DNA of 64,000 bases. Origin: Clostridia bacterium. Lineage in GTDB: Bacteria > Bacillota > Clostridia > TANB77 > CAG-508. The position numbers were made by a program, and so were the translations under genes. Where the stretch lies: positions 8,789 through 72,788 of the forward strand of contig CAAEVK010000008.1 in NCBI GenBank assembly GCA_900759475.1. Reading direction: 5' to 3'. The notes below the pieces were generated by a model. The model ran no database searches and was not told the DNA's origin. It saw only the letters and a program-made list of their open reading frames with translations. This document shows, one piece after another, positions 56,519-64,000 of the stretch; position 1 is the stretch's first letter; each line of letters starts with the position of its first letter.

Positions 56519-57451
56519 TGATTTATTAATCCCTCTTGCAACTACAGAACTCATATTTTGAATTAAATCATCAATTTCTTTTGGTGTAACAATCATGTTA
56601 AAATCATTTGGTACTAACGCATTTTTTATTTCTTCATAGTTATCCTCTTCTTTTAATTTATTTAAATAATCATTTGATTTTGATTCTTTTTGCAATTTTC
56701 CAATAAACAAATCTAGGCAATCCTCTGTTATAGTTGCTAAATCCACAACCATAGGCACCCCGTAAAGCAATAACAGGAACCCCCAAAGTTTCTTTGCTTA
56801 ATTCTTTTCTTGTGTTTCCAACACCTGCTCCCGGTGTTATTCCTGTATCCGCTAGTTGGATTGTGCTACTAATTCTTTCTACACTTTTAGAAGCTAAACT
56901 ATCTATTACAATTACTAATTTAGGTTGAACATTATCTACTATTCCTTTTAATATTTCTAAAGTTTCTATTCCGGTTGTTCCTAATACCCCTGGTGCTATT
57001 GCAGAAACTGGTCTTGCATCTTTTTCTAAATATTGTGGTGCATAAGTTAAAAGATGTCTTGTAATATCAATATCCTGTATTACTCTTGGCCCTAAAGAAT
57101 CTGGTGTTACTTTTTGATTTCCTAGCCCAACAACCAAAATATGTTCTTGTTTTCCGAATATGTTTATCCATTAATGCAACTAATTCCTTTTTTATATTTA
57201 TTGCTATATTTTCTATTTCCTCTTCTGAAGCTATTTTTAAATTTTTAACATCTATTGTAACATAAGTTCCTATTGGTTTTCCTAATGCTTCTGCTCCTTC
57301 TTGGTTAAAAATATTTACCCTCGTTATTTTTATATTTTCTCCATCTTCATATTCTCCGTGTTTCTACTCCTGGAATTTCCTTTTCTATTTTATTTGCTTT
57401 TCTGTAGATCTCTCTTCTTTCTGTAGCTAAATCTGTCCTAAAATTAATCAT
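56504..57451 (-). CDS. gpr: Germination (spore) protease GPR, three CGG +1 sites
   Basis: About 314 residues over four frame segments. GPR degrades the DNA-protecting small acid-soluble proteins at germination. It reads MINFRTDLATERREIYRKAN with the cleavable prosequence, then GVET-G-EYEDGENIKITRV, MDKHI-G-KQEHILVVGLGN, TPDSLGPRVIQDIDITRHLL, PGVLGTTGIETLEIL, DSLASKSVERISSTIQLADT, GITPGAGVGNTRKELSKETL and VIAL-G-VPMVVDLATITED. Every motif of the family is intact once each CGG (57356, 57154, 56760) is skipped by one base. Its ribosome site AGGAGG lies in the 3' arm of the hairpin following holA. A spore-specific promoter was not identified. Confidence 0.92.
56760..56762 (-). other. CGG +1 site, third in gpr
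   Basis: Coding strand GCT TTA CGG GGT. Skipping C reads GGG (Gly): VPVIAL-G-VPMVVDLATIT, invariant in GPR. Confidence 0.9.
57154..57156 (-). other. CGG +1 site, second in gpr
   Basis: Coding strand CAT ATT CGG AAA. Skipping C reads GGA: DKHI-G-KQEHILVVGLGN. Confidence 0.87.
57356..57358 (-). other. CGG +1 site, first in gpr
   Basis: Coding strand GAA ACA CGG AGA. Skipping C reads GGA: PGVET-G-EYEDGENIKI. The unshifted frame stops two codons later. Confidence 0.87.
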
Positions 57452-57460
57452 AAAAAAAAA

Positions 57461-57495
57461 CCTCCTCTTTTTCTATTATTGTTAGAAAAAAGAGG
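57461..57495 (-). terminator. holA terminator hairpin overlapping the gpr ribosome site
   Basis: Arms CCTCTTTTTTCTA / TAGAAAAAGAGG on the minus strand, then AGG, T9 and the gpr ATG. It looks like a terminator with its T-run as the gpr spacer. AGGAGG (57461-57466) is shared between the 3' arm and the gpr Shine-Dalgarno element. Confidence 0.65.
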
Positions 57496-57512
57496 AAATT
57501 TATACATTTTAT

Positions 57513-58532
57513 TTACATATAAGCACAAATAATTGCTTCTAATCCAGTATTTAAATCAATTAATCCGTGTTTTATAATTGACATCTAAATCTGCTAATTC
57601 TTTTAATATATTTCTTAAAACTTCTTCTTCAAAATAAGTTGATTGCTTCTTATATTTTGTAGTTAAAAACACTTGATTTGGTTTTAAGTTTAATGCTTCT
57701 ACAATGTCTTGGTTTTCCTTTTGTGCTATTTTTACTAGATATAGTTTTTTAAAATGTTGATAAATTAATGTTATTATTCTTTGAATTGGCTCTTTATTGT
57801 ATAATAAGTTATGTAATATTTGTAATGCTTTTGCAATATTTTTATTTCCTAAGTTATCGGTCAAGTCAAATATAACTGTCTCTGTTTGCTGAATACATAA
57901 TTTATCAATATCTTCTTTTTGAATTGTTCCACCAGCACCTGAAAATTCAATTAGTTTTCTCATTTCATTAATAAGGTCTTGCATAGAAGTTCCACAAACT
58001 CCGTACAAAGTATTCTAATGTACTATCAGCTATTTTTACTTGATATGCATTAACAACTGGTTTTAGTCTTTTTGTTATAGCAATTGGTTTTAATTTTTCA
58101 AAGTTGCAAATAATTCCTAGTTGTTCAATACAATAATATAATTCATTTTTTTCAACTTCTGTCTCTATTAATAAAATTACATTACTTTGTTTAATTTCAT
58201 TACTATTTTCTTTTATATAATTTGCTAATTTGTCTTGCATACCTTCTGTTTTAGTAGATTTTCTTTTTGTTTCTTTTTTTAATAGACCAGCATTTTTTAC
58301 AATAATCAATTTTTTCTCATAGCCAAAAGCAGGCGTTCCGAATATCTGCTATTAAATTTTGCACATTTGTTTCATCTATTACAATATAATTAATTCCTAC
58401 AATCAGTTTTCCAAATAGTTTTTTTATTTTTTTTACACAATTCTCCAGTAGAAATGTTTCTTCTCCATAAAATAAATATAAGCTATTTAACTTTCCTGCA
58501 TTTAATTCCTTTTCTAATTCTTCAACTTTCAT
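57513..58532 (-). CDS. holA: DNA polymerase III delta subunit HolA, three CGG +1 sites
   Basis: About 338 residues over four frame segments. It is the clamp-loader subunit that opens the sliding clamp. MKVEELEKELNAGKLNSLYL and FYGEETFLLENCVKKIK open the AAA+ fold; then ADI-G-TPAFGYEKKLIIVKNA, EYFV-G-VCGTSMQDLINEMR (where most members have G.....L..E..KL), and LADLDVNYKT-G-LIDLNTGLEAI. The third CGG (57565) was hidden: unshifted, the protein ends RIN, but shifted it gains the standard C-terminal helix. After removing three Cs the gene is an exact multiple of three. ATG 58532 follows AGGAAATG. ruvC lies just upstream. Confidence 0.9.
57565..57567 (-). other. CGG +1 site, third in holA (hidden)
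   Basis: Coding strand AAA ACA CGG ATT. Skipping C reads GGA: NYKT-G-LIDLNTGLEAII, the expected HolA ending. The unshifted frame stops two codons later. Confidence 0.87.
58001..58003 (-). other. CGG +1 site, second in holA
   Basis: Coding strand TTT GTA CGG AGT. Skipping C reads GGA: EYFV-G-VCGTSMQDLINE. Confidence 0.87.
58338..58340 (-). other. CGG +1 site, first in holA
   Basis: Coding strand GAT ATT CGG AAC. Skipping C reads GGA: IADI-G-TPAFGYEKKLI. Confidence 0.87.
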
Positions 58533-58548
58533 TATTTCATTTCCTTGT

Positions 58549-59034
58549 TTATAATTTTTCTGCAAATTTTTGTGAATGTGCATGGCATATACCAATTGCC
58601 ATACTGTCTGTTATATCGTCTAATTTTGGTATTTTTTCTATTTTTAAAATAGATTGCACCATTTTTTGTACCTGCATTTTGTCTGCTCTTCCATATCCTG
58701 TTACTGCTTGTTTTACTTGAAGTGGTGTATATTCAAAAGTAGGAATTCCTCGTTTACAGCCCACTATTAAAATAATTCCTCTAGCTTGTGCTACATTAAT
58801 AGCTGTTTTAGTATTTTGATTAAAAAATAGTTCTTCTACAGCAATCGCTTCTGGTTTATATTCATCTATAATTAAGTTTAAATCATCATAAATTTTTGTT
58901 AATCTTTGTGGGAACGAAACACCTGATTTTGTTAATACCGCTCCACTATCAATTAATTTAAATTTATTGCCTATATAGTCAATAATACTATATCCCGTTA
59001 TTGCAAACCCTGGGTCAATTCCTAATACTCGCAT
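58549..59034 (-). CDS. ruvC: Holliday junction resolvase RuvC
   Basis: 161 residues. The nuclease cuts four-way junctions with RuvAB. The first acidic residue is in MRVLGIDPGFAITGYSIIDY (Asp7). Glu is in AIAVEELFFNQNTKTAINVA and the final Asp pair is in KLDDITDSMAIGICHAHSQK. ATG 59034 has GGAGGAAAAA upstream; the reading to 59085 overlaps the debranching-enzyme gene and is not needed. It sits 11 bases after that gene and 16 bases before holA, so the three are probably in one transcript. There is no ruvA or ruvB in the window. Confidence 0.92.
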   Translation of the reverse strand: MRVLGIDPGFAITGYSIIDYIGNKFKLIDSGAVLTKSGVSFPQRLTKIYDDLNLIIDEYKPEAIAVEELFFNQNTKTAINVAQARGIILIVGCKRGIPTFEYTPLQVKQAVTGYGRADKMQVQKMVQSILKIEKIPKLDDITDSMAIGICHAHSQKFAEKL

Positions 59035-59045
59035 TTTTTCCTCCA

Positions 59046-61070
59046 CTATTCTGTAATAATTCGTAAAATTTCTGCTACACTCCAAGCTTGTGATATTGCA
59101 CCTCCTGGTTGATAAGGAGATTTTGAGTCAAATAATTCCGGAATACTACCAACACAAATTCCATCTTCTATTACTTTTTGAAATGTTTTTTTTATGTTTA
59201 TTTTAAATTTTTCATATTCTTCTTGTAATGCTTCTTTCTTTTTAGTAGATTTTTCTGCTGCTATTATACTTTTATAAGCATCTGCATAAATTCCTAATAA
59301 CCACACCCATGTAATTCCCTGATGATAACTCATATCTCTTTTGAAAGCATCGCCAGCATAAGTGTCTACATATTCTTTTTCCCCTTTTGCTAAAGTTTTT
59401 AGTCCATAGTTATTTAATAATTTTGTTTTTACTGTTTGGAACATCTCTTTTGCATGTTTACTAGATGGCTCTAATACCGGAAAAGACAAAGCCACACTAA
59501 ACAGTTGGTTTGGCCTTATTTTTCCATCCCCTAATACATCATATAAACATTTTTTCTTACTGTAGTAGAATTTTTTTGTAAATGCTTTTTTACATTTTTC
59601 TGAATGCTCTTTGCAAAACATTTCTGTTTTTTCATCAGCAAACTTTTTACTTAAAGTTTCTAATATTTTTAGTGCATTATACCACATTGCATTAATTTCT
59701 ACTGCTTTTCCATTTCTTGGAGTTACTGCAAATCCTTCTACTTTTGCATCCATCCAAGTATTTTGTGTGTTAGGCGTTCCTGCACTTAATAAATAGTCTT
59801 TATCTAAATAAATTGCATTATTGTCTAAATCAATTCCATTTTTATAGGCATATACAATATTAACTAACTTTTGGTATAAATTATCTCTAACAAAAGTATA
59901 GTCTTTGGTATAAGCTAAATATTTATATATTTGTTCAAACAATAACAAGGAAGCATCAACACTGTTATATAGCGGTCTATTGTCATAACCAGAATATCCA
60001 TTAGGAACCAATCCAAATTTAATATCTCTTGTAAATGTTAATAAAATTTCTTTTGCTATCTTATATCTTTTGGTTCGTAATGTTAGGCCCTCAAAAGCAA
60101 TTAGTGCATCCCTTCCCCAGTCTAAAAACCAATGGTACCCTGCTATTACAGTATGTAGCCTTGTAAATTCTCTATATACAATAAAAGTATCTGTTGCTTT
60201 TACTAAAGTTGCTATCATTTCATTTTCTTTTTTCTTTTCTACATCTGTACTTTTTTTTATTAGTTTGCTCTCTTTTACTATTTTATCTACTCTTTTTATT
60301 TCTTTTTGAATTACTTCTTTTGTGTTTATTTCATCTATATTATCTTCTAGCGAGCAAATAAAACTAATTTCTTTTTCTTCCTTTGGCTGTATATTTATTT
60401 CATATCTTCCTACTACTGCAAGGTCTTCTTCTGGATAAAAGCCTCGTTTTTCTTCTTCTATATAAAACATAGATTTAAAAATATCATTTTTATGTTCTAT
60501 GTAATTTCCTTCACTTGCAATCATATAAATTGGCATTGTTTTGTTGTCATCTATTGTTACTCTTACTTTTCTATTTTCTATTTTTTGATTTATTTTAAAG
60601 GTATGATTTGTTGTCATTGTATGGAAATCTCTATAATTCATAATAGGTGCTAAAGTAAGTTTTACATTTTTCTCTCCATTTTTAATTGTATACAATATAC
60701 AAACTGTATTTTTACCATATTCCATTACAATTTGTTTTGTAATAATAACTCCTTCTACTTCATATACAAAAGTTGGAATAATATCTTTTTCAAAAGATAT
60801 TTGCTTTTGATATCCTTCAGAAATGTAGTTTTTACATACATTTGTATATAAAGGATATTGTTTTTCTTCTACAGTAAGAGCCTCATCTACTTTACTTAAT
60901 AAAACATGTCTTCTGGCAGGAGGTGTTAGTGCTGCAACCAGTAAACCATGATATTTTCTAGTATTGGCACCAATAATTGTAGTAGAAGCATACCCTCCAA
61001 TCCCATTGCCAATAAGCCATTCTTTTTTTAGACCTTTTTCTAGTGTTAAATCTTCTTTTGTGTATTGCAT
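59046..61070 (-). CDS. Glycogen debranching enzyme (amylo-alpha-1,6-glucosidase type)
   Basis: 674 residues. The N-terminal beta domain contains EWLIGNGIGGYASTTIIGAN, RKYHGLLVAALTPPARRHVL; the catalytic (alpha/alpha)6 barrel contains AGYHWFLDWGRDALIAFEGL with its acid residues near 330, LVPNGYSGYDNRPLYNSVDA, NTQNTWMDAKVEGFAVTPRN and the end GAISQAWSVAEILRI. This is the GDE_C/GH133 family, removing the 1,6-branch stubs left by glycogen phosphorylase, so it pairs functionally with glgP at 19 kb although unlinked. It sits upstream of ruvC with 11 bases between. Confidence 0.9.
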   Translation of the reverse strand: MQYTKEDLTLEKGLKKEWLIGNGIGGYASTTIIGANTRKYHGLLVAALTPPARRHVLLSKVDEALTVEEKQYPLYTNVCKNYISEGYQKQISFEKDIIPTFVYEVEGVIITKQIVMEYGKNTVCILYTIKNGEKNVKLTLAPIMNYRDFHTMTTNHTFKINQKIENRKVRVTIDDNKTMPIYMIASEGNYIEHKNDIFKSMFYIEEEKRGFYPEEDLAVVGRYEINIQPKEEKEISFICSLEDNIDEINTKEVIQKEIKRVDKIVKESKLIKKSTDVEKKKENEMIATLVKATDTFIVYREFTRLHTVIAGYHWFLDWGRDALIAFEGLTLRTKRYKIAKEILLTFTRDIKFGLVPNGYSGYDNRPLYNSVDASLLLFEQIYKYLAYTKDYTFVRDNLYQKLVNIVYAYKNGIDLDNNAIYLDKDYLLSAGTPNTQNTWMDAKVEGFAVTPRNGKAVEINAMWYNALKILETLSKKFADEKTEMFCKEHSEKCKKAFTKKFYYSKKKCLYDVLGDGKIRPNQLFSVALSFPVLEPSSKHAKEMFQTVKTKLLNNYGLKTLAKGEKEYVDTYAGDAFKRDMSYHQGITWVWLLGIYADAYKSIIAAEKSTKKKEALQEEYEKFKINIKKTFQKVIEDGICVGSIPELFDSKSPYQPGGAISQAWSVAEILRIITE

Positions 61071-61129
61071 ATTTTTTTCTCCTTTTTATTATGCCATCAG
61101 AAATATTAAATTTTACTTTTAAATTTTTC

Positions 61130-62710
61130 CTAGACTTTTTTATTTTTTTTATAAACTTCTTCTTTTAAAAACTTTTCTTTTTCTGCATTATCTAATTCTT
61201 CAGTTTCTTTTGCCATTTCTAAACGTTCTTTTCTGGCTTCTTCCCCATTTTGAATTGCTTTTATTCTATCTTTATATTTTTCATTAAATTTACTTCGTTT
61301 TTTTGGCTCTAACTTTTTGGTCTGCTTTATTTTCTGTTTTTTCTCTTTTTGTTTTGTATTTGTTTTTACTTTTTCTGTCTTTTTTTGTTTTTGTAACTTT
61401 GTATTTAACAATACATATTGTTTACTGTTTTGTTGATCCTTAAATTTTAAATCATTACAAATTAATTCAATAATTGCAGAAGCCACTGCATCTGGATCAT
61501 GTCTTATTAAATCTTGTTTAATCATAGACATATCTTTTTGAATAATAGTTATTCCTTTTTCAGAAACTTTTGATAAATCCTGTTCAACTAAATCAGCGCC
61601 CATTTTATTGTATCTTCTAACAAATTCTGGTGTAACTTCTCCTGTATCACAAATACAAAAATCTACAATTCCTTTTCCAACATGCTCTACCAGCGCCTCT
61701 ATATGGTCTGCTATACTATAATCATCTGTTTGTCCTGGTTCTGTCATAATATTGCTAATATAAATTTTTATTGCTTTACTTTCTTTAATTGTTTTAGCAA
61801 CATTTTTAATTAATAAATTTGGAATTACATTTGTATATAAACTTCCTGGTCCTATAATAATAGCATCTGCTTCTTTAATAGTTTCTAATACACCAGGTGC
61901 TGGTATACAATTAGATGGTGTAATATAAATTCGATTAATTTTTGTTGCCTTATGATATGTAATATCTGAAATTTTTTCTCTTTCTTCTACAATTGTACCA
62001 TCTTTTAATTCTGCACATATATTAATTTCGTCTAAAGTGGCTGGTATTACCTTACCTGTTATTTTTAGTATATTACTACTTTTTTGGATACTTTCTGCCA
62101 TATTCCCATATAGCTCTTTTGTTGCCAACATATAAATATCCCCAAAAGACAAACCCATTAGCTGATTAGCTCTAAAATGATAATTCATTATTTTTTTCAT
62201 TTCTTCTTCATTATCTGCTAATGCAACAATACCATTTTTAATATCTTCCAGTGGCAATAAATTTAACTCTTTTCTTGAATTAGTCGCTTTTTTTCCATAA
62301 TCAGAAACAGTCACAATTGCTGTTATATTATTGGTATATTTTTTTATTCCTTCTAAAACACTATTAAGACCTGTTCCACCACCAATGACAACAACTTTTG
62401 GACCTTCTTCATAAACGTTTTTATTAAAAATTAAAGATTGAATATTAACATTTTTTTCTCCAACGACAGTACTATTAGCCTGTACCAGTAATTCCAATGT
62501 CCTTTTTTGTATAAAGATAATTCCTAGTACTACAAAAATAAAACCAACTACAAATGCTGCTATTATCCATACTAATTCTTCCAATAGCAATTCTTTTTCT
62601 ATTAGTATTTTAGAAAATCCATAACAACATAATACTATTCCAATTACAATCATTAAAAACCAACGTTTCATTTTTGTACTTGATTTAAACCATTCAAAAA
62701 AGCCCTTCAT
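61130..62710 (-). CDS. YvcK/CofD-like gluconeogenesis factor with membrane anchor and basic tail
   Basis: 526 residues, longer than the ~320 of B. subtilis YvcK (GlmR). Two N-terminal membrane segments (WFLMIVIGIVLCCYGFSKIL and LVWIIAAFVVGFIFVVLGII) precede the core: KVVVIGGGTGLNSVLEGIKK, NITAIVTVSDYGKKATNSRK, ADAIIIGPGSLYTNVIPNLL and ISNIMTEPGQTDDYSIADHI. The last ~85 residues are rich in Lys, Gln and Glu and look disordered. YvcK binds UDP-GlcNAc and steers carbon to the wall. The neighbouring murB, 13 bases upstream, uses UDP-GlcNAc-enolpyruvate, which fits. The longer anchored form is seen in other Clostridia. Confidence 0.88.
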   Translation of the reverse strand: MKGFFEWFKSSTKMKRWFLMIVIGIVLCCYGFSKILIEKELLLEELVWIIAAFVVGFIFVVLGIIFIQKRTLELLVQANSTVVGEKNVNIQSLIFNKNVYEEGPKVVVIGGGTGLNSVLEGIKKYTNNITAIVTVSDYGKKATNSRKELNLLPLEDIKNGIVALADNEEEMKKIMNYHFRANQLMGLSFGDIYMLATKELYGNMAESIQKSSNILKITGKVIPATLDEINICAELKDGTIVEEREKISDITYHKATKINRIYITPSNCIPAPGVLETIKEADAIIIGPGSLYTNVIPNLLIKNVAKTIKESKAIKIYISNIMTEPGQTDDYSIADHIEALVEHVGKGIVDFCICDTGEVTPEFVRRYNKMGADLVEQDLSKVSEKGITIIQKDMSMIKQDLIRHDPDAVASAIIELICNDLKFKDQQNSKQYVLLNTKLQKQKKTEKVKTNTKQKEKKQKIKQTKKLEPKKRSKFNEKYKDRIKAIQNGEEARKERLEMAKETEELDNAEKEKFLKEEVYKKNKKV

Positions 62711-62723
62711 ATTTTACCTCTTT

Positions 62724-63639
62724 CTATTTTTCTCCTATTATTTGAATTTCTTCTTGTATTTCAAATCCTGTTTTTTGTTTTACTGTTTCTTTTATATATT
62801 TTATTAATTTTAAAACATCTTCTGCTGTTGAATTGCCTGTATTAATAATAAAACCCGCATGTTTTTCGGAAATTTGTGCTTCTCCTATTTTATAACCCTT
62901 TAAACCACATTCGTCAATTAATTTGGCTGCAATAAAATTTTCTCCTCTTTTAAAAACACTACCTGCACTTGGTTTGTCTAGTGGTTGTTTTTCCTTTCTA
63001 GCAGTATTATTAGCATTTATTTTTTCAGCAATTTCTTCTTTATTTCCTTTTTTTAGTCTAATGGTTGCTTCAACAATAATCCAGTTTTTCTTTGCAAAAA
63101 TGGTATCTCTATAAGAAAATTGTTGTTCTTCATTAGAAATTGTATGGAGTTCTCCTTGTTCATCAATATATGTTGTATTCATAACAACATCCTTCATTTC
63201 CCCACCATAACAACCCGCATTCATTCGAATTGCTCCACCAACTGTTCCGAGGAATTCCACTAGCAAATTCCAACCCAGTAGCAGTGTCTTTTAAAGCTTG
63301 CATAGCTAATGCAATAATAGGTACTCCACTTCCAACTTTGTATATAAATTCTTCTTTAATTTCTTCTTTTTCTATTTTTTGAAAATTTGGCTTTATGGTA
63401 ATTCCTCTAATTCCTTTGTCTGTAACTAAGATGTTACTTCCATTTCCTATTACTGTTACAGGAATATTGTTTTGGTTTGTAAATTTAATGATTTCTTTTA
63501 TAATTTTTATATTATCTACTTTTATAAAATAATCTGCTTTTCCACCAATTTTAAAAGTAGTATGGTTTCTCATTGGTTCATTTAGGTAAATATCTTTTTT
63601 TGGTAAAAGAGTTTCTAAAAAGCTTTCAATTTTTAACAT
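62724..63639 (-). CDS. murB: UDP-N-acetylenolpyruvoylglucosamine reductase MurB, one CGG +1 site
   Basis: About 304 residues after one shift. This FAD enzyme makes UDP-MurNAc for peptidoglycan. NEPMRNHTTFKIGGKADYFI, VIGNGSNILVTDKGIRGITI and GLEFASGIP-G-TVGGAIRMNAGCYGGEM form the FAD domain; FSYRDTIFAKKN, LDKPSAGSVFKRG (catalytic Ser), CGLKGYKIGEAQISEKHAGF and the final Glu stretch follow (MurB type II, as in B. subtilis). The CGG at 63247 is in the invariant GIPGTVGGA; skipping the C restores it, otherwise the protein ends after half. ATG 63639. It heads a murB-yvcK operon. The gene is essential in nearly all bacteria, so the site must be read productively. Confidence 0.92.
63247..63249 (-). 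other. CGG +1 site in murB
   Basis: Coding strand ATT CCT CGG AAC. Skipping C reads GGA: ASGIP-G-TVGGAIRMNAG, one of the most conserved segments of MurB. Confidence 0.9.
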
Positions 63640-63940
63640 AAAATCTCCTTATTATTTTATTTTTCTCTCCTAACGAATTTATGCCAATATATCTAAAACA
63701 CGATAATTAAACTTCACATATTACAAAATTTTCATATTTTCTTTTTCTATTTTTTCATCCTTTATTATTCTATTCGTTTCCTACTATTATCATGTTTCTT
63801 TTGTCTTAAGTTATATTATTCATTTTTCTTTTTAAAAGCAATTTTATTATATCGTTTTTCCACAGAAAAAACAAGACTTATTTATACCTTTTATTATATA
63901 TAAATATAATTTTTTCAATAAATAATTGTATAATGCAAAA
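63640..63940. other. Intergenic region upstream of murB
   Basis: Very AT-rich, with no ORF that has a ribosome site, no RNA gene and no strong terminator. It should hold the murB promoter, but no near-consensus pair stood out. Confidence 0.4.
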
Positions 63941-63950
63941 GAATAAGAAA

Positions 63951-64000
63951 AGTGGCTTCGCCACATGTACAGGTTTGCTTCGCAAACCGCACAGTCCAAG
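63951..64000. repeat. Twin-hairpin repeat at the window edge
   Basis: Two short perfect hairpins, GTGGCTTCGCCAC and GGTTTGCTTCGCAAACC, separated by ATGTACA. GC is far above the surroundings. A degenerate relative is at 17555-17640 in the opposite orientation, suggesting a dispersed repeat family. The element may continue beyond the window. Confidence 0.5.

Noticed and set aside
10010..63639. Treating the eleven split genes as pseudogenes
   Set aside because: Each has exactly the same lesion (an in-frame CGG), all catalytic motifs are intact after the +1 step, and several are normally essential. Random decay would give varied stops, deletions and indels.
1..64000. CRISPR arrays, tRNA or rRNA genes, insertion sequences, prophage
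   Set aside because: No regularly spaced repeats, no cloverleaf-like sequences, no transposase or phage structural genes were seen in intergenic regions or ORFs.

Overview
The window is a very AT-rich, gene-dense stretch of a low-GC Gram-positive chromosome. It most likely comes from an uncultured, spore-forming, fermentative gut Clostridia lineage. The evidence is sporulation genes (sigK, gpr, ytxC-like), strict-anaerobe genes (nrdD/nrdG), a choloylglycine hydrolase-type enzyme, fermentative glycolysis (pfkA, pyk, ldh) and Firmicutes housekeeping genes. The species cannot be named from the sequence alone. No rRNA, tRNA, CRISPR array, transposase or prophage was seen.

Layout, left to right: 5' part of prfB with its own UGA frameshift site; a dicarboxylate/amino-acid symporter; a surface protein with a GC-rich C-terminus that looks like a target of a diversity-generating retroelement; a tandem-repeat coiled-coil protein (0-5.2 kb). 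Then cca, ligA, pgsA, a DUF5665-type protein, a UPF0182 membrane protein, ftsY and an amidase with a dockerin-like tail (5.2-15 kb). Central carbon genes pfkA, pyk and glgP are followed by tcdA, a Bax-inhibitor-1 protein, a trxB-ccdA-trx redox operon, rdgB and a lipase-like protein (16-28 kb). Next are a cysK-like gene, ldh, a bile-salt-hydrolase-like gene, a MacB-type ABC fusion, a GT-C glycosyltransferase, a YwaF-type protein and nrdG/nrdD facing a Crp/Fnr-type regulator (28-43 kb). The right part holds a PBP, a two-gene SufC/SufB-like (SmsCB-type) operon, an RlhA-like U32 protein, sigK, maf, a TrhP-like U32 protein, ytxC, a GT2 glycosyltransferase, traX, gpr, holA, ruvC, a glycogen debranching enzyme, yvcK and murB (43-64 kb).

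The most important observation concerns the genetic code. Eleven native genes look broken by a frameshift. In all 19 places the break is an in-frame CGG codon, and stepping +1 (skipping the C and reading GGN as glycine) restores the expected conserved protein. After removing one C per site, every one of the eleven genes becomes an exact multiple of three. Two of the 19 sites (3' ends of UPF0182 and holA) were hidden, because the short ORF looked complete until the rule was applied. I found no native gene in the window where CGG has to be arginine. The sequence therefore suggests that CGG is not an ordinary arginine codon here, and that ribosomes either shift +1 at it or decode the quadruplet CGGN as glycine.

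Four small, separately transcribed genes (15.3, 17.2, 28.1 and 52.2 kb) have visibly higher GC and different codon choice. Each contains an in-frame CGG that must be arginine for the ORF to stay open. They look like recent acquisitions whose expression would be damaged by the CGG behaviour.
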